DNA of 64,000 bases, taken from the NCBI GenBank assembly GCA_032629725.1, contig JAFEVB010000037.1, forward strand, positions 62,001 through 126,000, in the 5' to 3' direction. The position numbers and the translations under genes were made by a program. This document shows, piece by piece, positions 39,677-50,873 of the stretch. The notes beneath the pieces were generated by a model. It was not told where the DNA came from. It saw nothing but the letters and a program-made list of their open reading frames with translations, and ran no database searches. The DNA is from Gremmenia infestans (Eukaryota; Ascomycota; Leotiomycetes; Helotiales; Hamatocanthoscyphaceae). Numbering within the stretch: the first letter of the stretch is position 1; each line of letters starts with the position of its first letter.

Positions 39677-42338
39677 TTAATTCTCAATTTCGATCGACTC
39701 AATTCTCAACTGAGAAGATCCACCAAGAAAAGTAACAAAATTCATCCCCGCTTCCAGATCCACGCCCTCTACCATTTCAAGGTCATATATCCCTTTGGCT
39801 CCACCCAAACTCAATGTGATCCGACGGACCTGATTAACTTTCACATCTATGTTCACAGCAGTACTGCCAACGTTAAAATAACTCAGGGCCAATTTCGCTT
39901 TTCCACCAGCAGACTCTATGCCCGAAAATGCTACCACACTTTCAGAAGCTAATTGCCCGACCACAACTCCAATGGATGCAGCGGCATCTTTGACAACAGC
40001 TGCATTTTTCAAGAGAGAATCAACCGCATAATAAGTCGGTCCTGGAATAGGCGGAGTCCAAACTTCCAGCTCGCAGACTCCGACGGCCTTGTTTGGACGG
40101 TTGAACAAGTTGACAGCTACGTAGCTGGTCTTGGTTTCCTTGAAGGAAAATGTATTGCGATCATTTGGGAGGAAGGTTGAATTTGTTAGATTTGCAATCA
40201 ACCCACTAGAACCGTAGATCTCTATGGCAGCAGGAACATCGACACCACCACCGCGAGCAACATCGGAATAGAGAGCAAGCGTGACGGAAGAAATGGTTCG
40301 TGACCGAGCGAAAGTGACCTGGAGAGTATCATTCAAAGAATTTGACTGATAGTTAGTCCAACGGTCTTAAGTTACAGTCAGTATTGTGCATGCCAGTTGT
40401 ATGGAGGAATTCTCTACTTACTGTCAGGGATGTCATCGTAGAACAAGTAACCATCAATGGCTTTGTAAGGATTATCCGCGTAAAATGTATATGATGCATC
40501 AGCCATAGGATAGTGACCGAGTCCGTTGGGATTTGCAGCAATATTTATTGGAACTGCAGAGGAGATTGGCGCAGTACGCAAAGAGATGAGCTCGTGGATG
40601 GGAGAGGTCAGGTTCTTCGAAACGATCTGCTTGCCATCCAAGAATACACAGAAATTGCTTCCACAATTGTATCTTTCGCCATAAGCATCATAGAGCACAG
40701 TAATTAAATGTCCATGGTAGGCGAAGTTCTCGATCGCGAAAAATGTCCAGTCTTTAGGCATTATTGGAGACACCAAAAGGCTATGGTTGGACTGTGGTAC
40801 GATGCCCAGAAGCCCAGTGATAACATCGTCGTTGTTCGTAGAGTGATCGTAGTGCTCCGAGTGATTAAAAGAATCTGACGACCAAGAGTCGTCGAAAGGG
40901 TAGTGAGACTCAGCAACATAAGGCACTCCATTCTTTTGCTGTGTCGTGGCATATGTTCTTAGAGTCTGCACATACTGGTCGGCCGTGATAGGCGAATTGG
41001 GACTCCGGTATATGGCAGCAAGAGATTTGAGGATATGGGCCGTTGAATATGGCCATGACTGCAAGTTCTCGGTTAGTATTGTTTGATCGAGAAGGCCTTA
41101 TTGTCTCAGTACTTCCCAGACATTCTGGGAAGAGATCTGTACTCGTGCGAATTCACTTGAATCTGGAAAATGAAGGATGGAAATTGCATACCTGTCCTTG
41201 CCAAAAGCAGCAGTAACCTGTCGGTTTTTGAGCTGTATAGTATTGGTTTCTTATTTCCAAGGTGGTTGGTCCATACGGAGCTTGAAAGCCTTGTGAATCG
41301 AATAACGCTAAAGCCGCTCTGCTGTGATTGGACTTAAGCCCAATACCAAAGCGGTATGGGTAGAGACCGACTTCTTCTCTTCCACTTATCGGCTTTAGAT
41401 CTGGGTTGTTTGGGCGGATCACATCCACGTAAAATTCTTGGTCCGGAGACCAAAGGTGACGGTTCATAGCTGCTTCCAGATTGGATCCAATCAGTGTGAA
41501 ACTGGATTCGACTTCAGAGTTGCCGGCATAGTTGCCAACTGCGGCAATTGCTCTTGCATTTGCAACCATGTATGCCTAGAAGAAGTTAGTGAAAGATCGT
41601 TACTAGGTTTAGAATGCAGCTTATGCATACGTTGAGACTCGGCCGATACGTGTCTGGACCATCATATTGCAGTTTGTCATTGCCAGTTGGAGCGACAACA
41701 AACCCAGGAAGGCTGTATTCTTGGGCATCAAAATTTGGCGTGAAATAGTACAAGCCGGCATTCGTATCGAAGGTATAATCCCACATACCCCATAATCGAA
41801 CCATATCTGCTAGTTGGTTAATGGCAAACTGCTTGTCACCATCCACTTTGGATCTCCTATAAAGAGCATCGAGGATCCAATGCGTGTATTGTGTAGTGTT
41901 TCCTGGACCACGAGTGTAGGCCTGGATGTAATCATCCACGTAAAACTTGCCCCGAAGCCATCTTGCTTCATCAATCTGATGACCAGCAGCCGCGTTGATA
42001 GTATTCAGAGCCTGGGCATAGCCCACTGGTTGGCAGAACTCGGTCAAAATATATCCAGTCCCGGCAACGGTATATCTGAGATGGCGTTGAAGTGAAGACC
42101 AACGATAGTAATAGACGTCTTGAATAGTTTTGTCAGGGATTTCAATGAAAGGGATGTTCTCTCTCAAAAATGTCTTCCCCCAGAATTCACGGATTGGAGT
42201 CTCGTGATCGAGGAAGGATGTTCCGTTGGTCCCAATATCTTCGGGTTGTGGGGGTGCTTGTGCGAGGCATAACTGTGATACCAAAAGGACGAAGGAAGCG
42301 AGGATTATTGACCACCGAAGCCGAGAAAACGACTCCAT
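39677..42338 (-). CDS. Secreted six-hairpin (alpha/alpha)6 glycosidase with C-terminal beta-sandwich
   Basis: Four minus-strand exons (42338-41631, 41575-41192, 41058-40422, 40365-39677) encode 805 residues. The start at 42338 gives a clear signal peptide (RLRWSIILASFVLLVSQLCLA, cut near AQA). Residues about 45-500 have the (alpha/alpha)6 barrel character of GH63/mannosylglycerate-hydrolase-like proteins: REFWGKTFLRENIPF, YRWSSLQRHLRYT, DEARWLRGKFYVDDYI, GREEVGLYPYRFGIG, YCCFWQGQSWPYSTAH and NGVPYVAESHYPFDD. Several N-glycosylation sequons (NGT, NTT, NHS, NLT) suit secretion. After about residue 575 come discoidin-like beta-sandwich regions (RTISSVTLALYSDV, YVAVNLFN). The enzyme probably acts on extracellular glycans. 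Substrate and catalytic acids cannot be assigned here. The opposite-strand neighbour APC2 is unrelated. Confidence 0.85.
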
Positions 42339-43168
42339 TCTGATGAATTGTGAGCTCTTGAAGAATGCCAAATGCGGGGAAGATTTAAGATTTTGTACTC
42401 GTAAAGCAAGTCACCCCGTACCTGGACAAGAATGCTTAGCAAAAAGTAATAGACAGTGAGCGAATTACAGACGGGGATAGCCAACTCATGACAGTAAAAT
42501 GATGTAGAGCATTACGCTACAGACCTGGTTGCAGACTCTGTGACACTTGTATGGGAGGGTAGATCTTAGGGGATGTTCCCGAAATTTCTTTCCTGAATAT
42601 CAAATGTTCTACTTAGAGGGAGACGGTGCAAGATCCTCGAAATGCGGGTTCAAGGAGAATGCAAAGAAAATATTGGTCAAAACCACAGTGATATATATAG
42701 AAGGATGACCTCGAGCGATGAACAATAGAAAACATCCTGAGAATCACACGAGGATACCTAGCTGTAGTGACTCTGGCTTATCCCTAGTATATGACTGGAT
42801 TGAATCTGGATTGCTCCTAGGAGTTTCGTAGCATCCATCTCTGAGGAGCGGTGCCTTTAGATCTCACTAGTCCCATGAAGACGAATAGCACGACTGCAAT
42901 AGAGGTTTTAAGATGATTTGGTGTTGACTGCGGGTGGATGAGGTTGTTGTTCCTTCCTCTAGAGCTTAAGGTGACGACGCCCTGGAATACGAAGTACTCT
43001 ATTTGTCAATCGCATCACGTGGAGCGTGAATCTCAATATTTACTTCGAGGCGTTTCAACCTCCAGCATAACCAACAACAACGATGGGACTTGCCAAAACT
43101 ATGTGAATCGTGCGATATACTTGCGCGTGAGGCCTCTCTATGAATCGTGTCCATAGAAGCCCACCACG
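42339..43168. promoter_or_regulatory. Divergent promoter glycosidase / APC2 with CACGTG
   Basis: About 0.83 kb. A CACGTG core lies at 43016-43021, 148 bases upstream of the APC2 ATG. The glycosidase-proximal half is AT-rich with a TATATATAG box near 42691. No coding gene was seen. Confidence 0.45.
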
Positions 43169-45990
43169 ATGACGAACCCTCGCTCCAGCACGCGCGAAAA
43201 CCGCGTTTTCGATTCCGTGTTTGCGGCCAGAGAAATCCCACAACCAACTCCACATGCTACACCGGACACTGGATTTACTGCTCCAGGACAAAGATTTGGA
43301 GGACCTCTGGTCGACATTAGTCACGTATTTCCCGCGCCACCTTCGTTCAACAACAGAGACGACCTTCAAAGCCTTTCCCAAGAAGAATCAAGCTATGTCA
43401 AGGATAAGGTCAGATGGGATCGATCATGGCATATTGTCACACATGCTCTACTCCTACCAGACTTCCCCCAAAACTTGAATGCGACTGTGCCGCTACAACC
43501 TCAGAGGGAGTCAATTGATGGAGCCTTTGACCATTCTTTAGATAACGTGCTATATCCCCAGGACCGCCTTCCGTTCGCTAGAGACACTGAAGACATCTTT
43601 GAGTGGCATACTCAGCAAGTCCGGAGTCACTTTCTACATCAAGTTCTTCCCTTGATAATCCATTCAAGAAGGACTCAAGCTCCAGATGTCTTCGTCCGAT
43701 CTTGCCTCAAAATTCTAGAGATTGCTCACCATCAATATCTGCATGGACTAGCGATTTTGAAGGAGCACATAGATATCTCCGCGCCTAGTACCTCTATGCC
43801 AATTCTAGCAAAGTTTCGTCGAGATCTTCATGCTATCATCAGCAAATCGGTCATGGAACCGCTGTCAGCAGCCTTGAGGGGACTCTTGGAAAGACGTATT
43901 TACACAGTTTTGGGTTTACCTCTCACCAATGGAAATGAGAATAGTGCAATAGTCCCAGAAGATTCATACTCGGAGGAGGCTTGTCGACAGTTACTTAAAC
44001 TGGTAGAATCTTTGAGGAATGTCGGCTTAGCTGGAGAGAAATTCCAGGTCGCTTTCGCCGACATAATGAACAATTCCATGACCAAGTACGTTTATCGATG
44101 TTGCAAGGGCCTCTGGGACTCTGAAGATGGAATTTCCTACAGTAATGCTACGGGAAGCTCTGGAAAAGAAGGAGTCGTTCTCCCACGAGCAGCGCACCAT
44201 TCATCACCATCACGATGTGTTACTGATCTCTGCGAATGGATCGAAAACCGTTATGCGAAACTTACTGTTCAAGTTCTTAGTGTATTGGATATTAAAACCC
44301 AAGTCAGCTGGGGAGACAAGGAAAAGTACAAGGAGATGGGTATCGGACGCCTAGCGGAACTTCGGATTAATGAATTGTTCGATATTGTTAAAAACTGGCC
44401 TCGTAGCGGAGGGGCTCTGGACGATCTGCGAACAGCTATTACTACACCACAAAGACGACTACATCTCACAGAGGCATTTGCAAATACTCTGAACGAAAAG
44501 CTTCTGCACCCCGGAGCATCGACACTACAAATCTTGCAGACATACATATCTATGATATGGTCATTTCATGCTCTTGATAACTCCAAGGTTCTCCTAGATA
44601 GAGTTGCATACCCGCTCCAGTTGTACCTCTGCTCTCGTGAGGACACAGTGCGAATAATCATCACCGGCCTCCTTGCCGATCCTGATGATTCCCAAGAAAA
44701 AGGGACCAGTGTAGAGAAGCTAGTAGAGTTGGCGCACCTACTAAACAACGTGTCCGAGAAGATTGAACAGCGAGTAAACGATGAGGACTTGGACTGGCAT
44801 GACATGGAATGGGTGCCGGATCCTGTAGATGCTGGTCCTGGGTACAAGAGGTCTAAGAATGCAGACATCATTGGGACGTTGATTGGTGCTCTTGGAACCC
44901 AAGATGTATTTATTAAAGAGTTCCAGAACATTATTGGAGAGAACATGCTGAAATATGACGGGGCATTTGAAAGAGAAGTAAGTGCCTCAATATGTTATCA
45001 CAACTCGGGTGTACTAATAATTTTCAGATTAAAGTGCTCGAGCTATTGAAAGTCCGCTTCGGAGAAGCACCACTCCAGGCATGCGAAGTTATGCTAAAGG
45101 ATATCCAAGACTCCGGGAGAGTCAACGGTCTGATTAGAAAGAACCAAAAGCTGAACGTCACACCAGACGAAGAGGCTGCAATATTATCACATAGAGCTGA
45201 AAAGCAGCACCGTCAAACGAGGAGACCAGGCGGCCCAGGTCTTGAAGAGGCTGTCGAAAAGCCTTCGATTAACGCAAAGATCCTGTCACGCCTGTTCTGG
45301 CCGCAACTCCAAGATGACAACTTCCTCGTCCCCTCCGAAATCGCCGCCCTCCAAAAACGCTACGAAGAAGGCTTCGCATCCTTAAAAGCATCCCGCAAAC
45401 TGACCTGGCTGCACGCCCTCGGCCAAGCAACCGTTGAGCTGGAGCTCGAAGACCGGACTATCGTCGAAGAAGTACACACCTGGCAAGCAACGGTCATCTG
45501 GGCCTTCCAAAGCGACAACGAAACAGCACCGCAACACAGCGTAGAACAGCTCGTCGAACACTTGGAAATGGAGGAGCCCCTCGTACGTAGCGCCCTGAAA
45601 TTCTGGGTCAACAAATTAGTCCTGCACGAAGTATCACCATCAACGTTCGCCGTTCTCGAGACGCTGAACCAAGAAGACCGCGCGCGATCCAACGCACAAG
45701 CGGCTGCTTCCTCGGTGGCAAATGACAACGACGGGGATGATGAGGGCAAACAGCTGAAGAAAGATGGTATTGAGAGCGAGAAGACGCAGCTCTACTGGCA
45801 ATTCGTCCAGAGCATGCTGAAGAACTCCAGCAGCCAGATGCCGCTGCAGCAGATTGCTATGACGCTGAAGATGTTAATAATGGACGGCTTCCCGTATAGC
45901 AACGAGGAGTTGAGGGAATTCTTGGCGCGGAAGGTTGCAGATGGGGAGTTGGAGCTGGTGGGAGGGAAATACAAGCTTAATAAAAAGTGA
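43169..45990 (+). CDS. APC2: Anaphase-promoting complex subunit 2 (cullin-like)
   Basis: Exons 43169-44977 and 45028-45990, joined by a 50-nt intron, encode 923 residues. The N-terminal part is a helical cullin-repeat-like solenoid. The cullin homology domain spans about 430-720 (EKYKEMGIGRLAELRINELF, DVFIKEFQNIIGENMLKYDG, IKVLELLKVRFGEAPLQACE, MLKDIQDSGRVNG) and includes LSRLFWPQLQDDNFLVP. The C-terminal winged-helix domain has AMTLKMLIMDGFPYSNEELR and ends GELELVGGKYKLNKK. Apc2, with the RING subunit Apc11, forms the catalytic core of the APC/C, the E3 ligase that marks securin and cyclins for degradation. Length and domain order match the family. The start at 43169 is the first ATG in the frame. 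Confidence 0.93.
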
Positions 45991-46472
45991 GGACCTGGGA
46001 TTGAGTTTATTGGCCGGCGTACATTTTCCGAAGAACAGTATGGGGTTTTGAAGAGTCCCCTGTAGCAATAGCTATAAAGGTAAAAATAAAATAGCACGAA
46101 TAAGATTAAACCAAAGACCTACGTGGGTAATTGAAGGTACTCATGCGTTGCGCGGGAAGGAAATGCAATGCACTGCATTCATACCCAGTAAGCTCTGCTC
46201 ATGTTGATACTCTGCTACCGGCATTTGTGTCGGTTTGGTCGAAGTACAGATCAGAGCTTTTTATCCAGAATACTCCTTGCTGATTTACTTAAGTACAAGT
46301 AGCTGCGATATCAGCACTTCGTTCTGATTCGTCGTCAATGCCGATGAAGAAAAAATTCAATTGTTACTGGATGCTACCTATGGAAGAGGAGGTTGGCGCT
46401 GCCCTCTGTACAATACATGGGACCAGGCCAGCAAAATTACCGGTACGAGGCATGCGAACTTGACTGGCTAGG

Positions 46473-46482
46473 TACCTAGGTA
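46473..46482. repeat. TACCTAGGTA perfect palindrome (one of six copies)
   Basis: Other perfect copies in the window start at 8703, 8760, 31889, 46866 and 47521, all in spacers between genes. Confidence 0.85.
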
Positions 46483-48160
46483 GGTACCTACCTGTAGCCT
46501 GTACTCGTAAGTTGGGATGGCTAGGATAAAAAGTATGCTAAGGCTTCTTCTCGCCTTTCTTCACCGAGAAAGGAAAGCGATGCGAGAGTTCTTGGTAGGA
46601 TATGAGACGAGACGAGTACAGTGGAGGTTCCGGGTGCTCGTTGAGGCATGCATGATCCCGTGAGACCCTTGGGATTTTTACGGTAGATGGAAGAATGAAG
46701 GGAAGGGAAGGCTTAGTATCGGATGCTACAGTCTTAAACAGGTGCTCACTGCAGGCTGTGCTGTGGGTTGTCTCTCGTATGCACAGCTAAGGTACAGAAA
46801 GAAGGACGCATGGTGAGGTACTGTAGGTGTCTTATCCGTGGTATTTAGCCCATATGTAAGATACCTACCTAGGTACATATGTACTTTGCTGTATAGTGAT
46901 GGTGCGGCCGATGTGTCAGGTGAAATGAGCTTGATTCTAAAAGCAAGTCCGAGACTGTACTGCAATGCACTGCACTGCACTGCGTCCGGGAACTCCAGCG
47001 CTGGGCGGTCTATTATCATTCGTCGTTGGAAGTCTTGGATGTCTCTGAAGCAAATTGTGGAAAGTACCATGAAATCCAGGCTAGGGATTAATTGGAGAAT
47101 GAAGTCGGGCGGACCTGGACTGGGCATTGAAAGAGGCTCTATGACAAGGCAATATCAATTGGTAGGAAAGAGGTACTACTAGTAAGTAGTAAGACTTTTT
47201 TTTAAGGTTCCTAGGTCTCTTCTGTTTCTTTCTTCTCAGGCTCGCACAGGAGTTCTGACTGTCCTTTCCGAGAACCTTCCCTAATAAACCCTCGCATTCG
47301 GATGATTAAACTTGGACCCTTGGCCTCGAAGCGCTTGCTCGCTCCCAAGGCTAAAGGCGGTAAGTTGGTAGCTTATTCCTTCCTCTGCGGGCGTAGGGTG
47401 AATAAGGTATCTAGGTAGGTAGGTACCTAGGCAGGCGAAGGTGAAGGTGATCGTGATCGCGATGGGTGATATGCTAAGGTAGGCTAGATACGATGCGATA
47501 CCGTACAATACTACGCTATCTACCTAGGTAGTCTCCACTGTGTAATCGATAAGAGGAGGGGGAGCTAGTTGACCGTCACCGTCAGAGTGACATGTATCGT
47601 CACAGTTCTGACGGATGCAGTTTGGCGGAGTGAGTGATCGGAATGGGAATGGAGAGGAGTGGAAAGTATATTGTAGATTCATAGATAGTACCGGTATTAC
47701 TGACTTTTGTGTTGGATGCATCTGGAATTCGAATCAAAGAGACCATCACGGGATAATCGACGGGGCTGCGAAGTGAGGGGTGGGGTGGGGTGCGTGCGGT
47801 GCGGACTGATTAGATACTGTAGGTGGTTACTGTACTGTAAGTGTCTAGACTCTGAAGCTGAAGCTGTGCTGTCCATGCCATGATCATGGAAGTGACGAGG
47901 GAGGAGGAGGGGAAGACGGAATCAAATAGTCACAACTTTTGTCTCTCACTCAGACACCTTCTAGTCTGTTATATTCTAGAATAGAATACCAGGATTCCTT
48001 CGCCCACTTCGACTCCGAGAGACACAATTACAGTTCCCGGTCCTACATTTGTTTCAGCTGGTGCTTGCTCTGGGACAGGACCATGACAGCCTAACGACTA
48101 ACGCTTGCTTCGGCCTTCTCTTGTCAAACTGTTGATCACAGACCAGCAGCCTGACTTAGT

Positions 48161-48194
48161 TACTGTACTGTACTGTACTGTACTGTACCGTACC
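48161..48194. repeat. (TACTG)n pentanucleotide microsatellite
   Basis: Five perfect TACTG units plus degenerate ones (TACCG TACC), about 360 bases upstream of the RING gene ATG. Confidence 0.85.
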
Positions 48195-48551
48195 CATCTT
48201 AATCCCTTTGCCGCTTCCCATTCCTCCTCCTCTCATTCACCAACCCATCAGTCCTCGACTAAACACATAACCCTTGGGCAACACTGCTTTCCAAGCCCTT
48301 TCCACTCCCTTCTCGACACCACTCACACCGAGATCCTGCAACTCCCAACTCCCACCTCTACCAGCGACGACCTCCTCAAGTAGCACCCGATCTCTGCCGC
48401 CCTTCACTCTACCCTGCCTCGCCGAACAAACTCGCAAATTGAGCATCGTATCTCCAAGTCCTACACAGAAGCTGAGCACGACATCTCTACAGAGCTGCGT
48501 TGGGGCTATTCCTCCCTTCTACAGTGCAGGTCCAGTGCGGGGTTGATCGTG

Positions 48552-50873
48552 ATGGAGATGGACTGGACGACGGATGATCCTCAACATCCTCCCAATACTG
48601 CACCAGGCTGTCAATATCAACCGTCCCAGCCTTCGTCGATTCCAACAAACTCGACTTCTCAAGCTCACGATCGACATTACGATCCTGTCCATGATACTCT
48701 CACAAACCTCTCAAATCCATGGCACCAATACAGCGGTGTAAATTCACAGAGCCGACCCTCATTCTCTTCTCAGAACTCCCAATCGAGCTTCTCGCAATGG
48801 GGTGCGGGAGGGTTCACTCCAAACTGGCATAGATTTGGTGACATACAGCCTGGGGCTCAAGGTCAAGGACAAGGACAAGCTCCTTCCACCCACAGGGCGC
48901 AGCCTGGGTCAATAGGCAATATGCAACAGGCAAGCTGGGATATCCAGAGCCACAGTTTGGCATACGGCTATGGCAGTAGCTACGCAGGGCCCACGGCTCA
49001 GCTAAATGGTAGAAGTGCTGCGGAACCAAGTGATAGACTCTCCATTCAGATGCCTACAGCAGGAGCGGATTCGACGCAGCTGTCATTCCCTTCAAATCCA
49101 ACCCATACTTCGACTGTTCAACAACAACCAAGCTTTGCTCAAGACCTTTCTACTCGGGGAAGCCGTGACTCGGCTACTCCATCAAATCCCCCGCAGCAGC
49201 CAACAGATATTACAGCTGCTCCTGGGACTTCCAATCGAAACGGTCTTATGCCACCAGGGAGCCTCACAGAATTGCGAAATGGTAAGCACTCATATTATCA
49301 CTTTGAAAGACTACTTTTTAACATTGAAAATAGCACAGTCAAGAGTGGCGAGAGCCAATCGAATGAGTACCTGGATTGACTCTCCTCGGAGACGAGGCCA
49401 TCATCTTTGGGATTCGGATGAGGACGATGATTTGGATGCTGAGCTTGACGCGCGCCGTGATTTATATTTCGGCCCAGGAGCTGGAGCGGATGATGAACGT
49501 ATGATCGCTGCGTACCGTGGGCATCTGGTTAGTGGCAAAAAGGTGCCAACCAAAGAAGCTATTGCCAGTCTTGAATCCGTCAACCTGGAGGATCTCAAAG
49601 ATGATAGTAAGCCATTGCCCTGTACTCAAATTTCCAGCAAATCCTCTTTTCTGGCTGCTTTTTGGACTATGTGGGACCAGTTTCAATCACCAGTACTTTC
49701 AAACTTGATTACAGAAATCTCTAATATTTAATAGTATGCTCCATTTGCTATAACAAAATGGGTGTCAGTAATCCAGAGGGAGTTACCGAAACTCCACTTC
49801 GTCTTCCAAAATGTCAGCATACCTTTGGTGACAAGTGTATCAAAAAATGGTTCGAGGATTCAGATAGCTGTCCCTACTGCCGTGACACACTTCCTTCAGA
49901 AGTACCGAATAGAAGAACCATTGCTCTTGAGTCGATGCGAGCAGCACAAATCTTCCAACGAGAACGTATGACGATATTAGCCTCTCAGGGTCACCGCAGC
50001 CGACATGCTCTTCCATCTCGGTACTCATTCCCCGATGATGCTGGCAGGTAAATAGCACACAGGAGATTAGGTGAAGATCAGGGTTTGACTAACTTTTAGA
50101 CTAGAAGTGTATCCTCTGGCCAGCAGCGCGCACATGAATACGAGCTCATGCTATCTAGGACGTCTGCGGACGTGTTCAACCATCCACCACCAAGTCGAAG
50201 TTCTCCAGCCGATTCTCCTGAAAGTAGGCGTCGGCAGGCCCGAGGAAGGGTCGGAAGCAACAGGGCACCTCATACACCAGGCCGCCCTACTTCAGTGGGC
50301 TCCGCCAGGTCCATTAATCCGACTGCAGGTCACTCAAGCGCTTCACAGCGGGTGCAGGTCCTAGGTAATACTGGAAACAATGGTACTAGTAATGCCGCAA
50401 GGCGATCTACACCTAGTTTAAGCCGACAAGGTAGTGGAGGAGCTACGAACACAAGCACGACAACTACTCCTCCACGCAACCGATTTTCAGCATCTTCAGA
50501 AGAAGCGTCGCCTCCAGTTGTAGATGGGTCTAATGAGAGAAATGGCGAGCGAAGTAGACAACAACAATTGCATGATGCACAACGTCGACTGGCTTGGTCT
50601 TTGGGTGAACAGTGGGATAACCATACATCTGGCAATCGGAGGAGCCCATCGCCATCTGACTCGGCCATCTCTGCCGCTTCCCATGATTCTCGTGTCGCCA
50701 ATTTCGAGGGCCACTCGGGGCAACCAAGCCACTCGTATCGACCTCGAAACTATGCAAGTGGACACGCAACATCATATGCCGAGCTCCAACAACGACTCGA
50801 ATCACACTATGGGTCGCGAGATGAGCTCCATAGCAACATGAATGGGAGCTCTCAGCCAAGATGGTCTCATTAA
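48552..50873 (+). CDS. RING-finger E3 ubiquitin ligase with long disordered flanks
   Basis: Four exons (48552-49281, 49334-49606, 49735-50047, 50105-50873) encode 694 residues with phase kept. The first 240 residues are Ser/Gln/Pro/Asn-rich and disordered. A conserved segment follows (RMSTWIDSPRRRGHH, DDERMIAAYRGHLVSGKKVP). The RING lies at about 335-380: ICSICYNKM, LRLPKCQHTFGDKC, IKKWFEDSDSCPYCRDTL. The position after CxHxx that normally holds His or Cys is Gly (HTFGDKC), a form I recall from fungal RINGs such as San1. The C-terminal 300 residues are again Ser/Arg/Asn-rich and disordered. Disordered flanks around a RING recall the San1 nuclear quality-control ligase, which binds misfolded clients through disordered regions. 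That parallel is inference. Substrate unknown. Confidence 0.84.

Larger units (their letters stand above)
45991..48551. other. 2.5-kb gene-free spacer with TACCTAGGTA palindromes and microsatellites
   Basis: Between co-oriented APC2 and the RING gene. Frames of 60-130 codons occur but none has protein character. Perfect TACCTAGGTA palindromes lie at 46473, 46866 and 47521, with many GGTAC/CCTAGG half-words around them. A (TACTG)n run lies at 48161. The last 450 bases are C- and T-rich, consistent with a long 5' leader for the RING gene. No tRNA, snRNA or transposon end was found. Confidence 0.5.

Noticed and set aside
46726..47182. Overlapping frames of 114 and 133 codons in the spacer after APC2
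   Set aside because: They are antisense to one another across palindromic repeats and contain no conserved motif.
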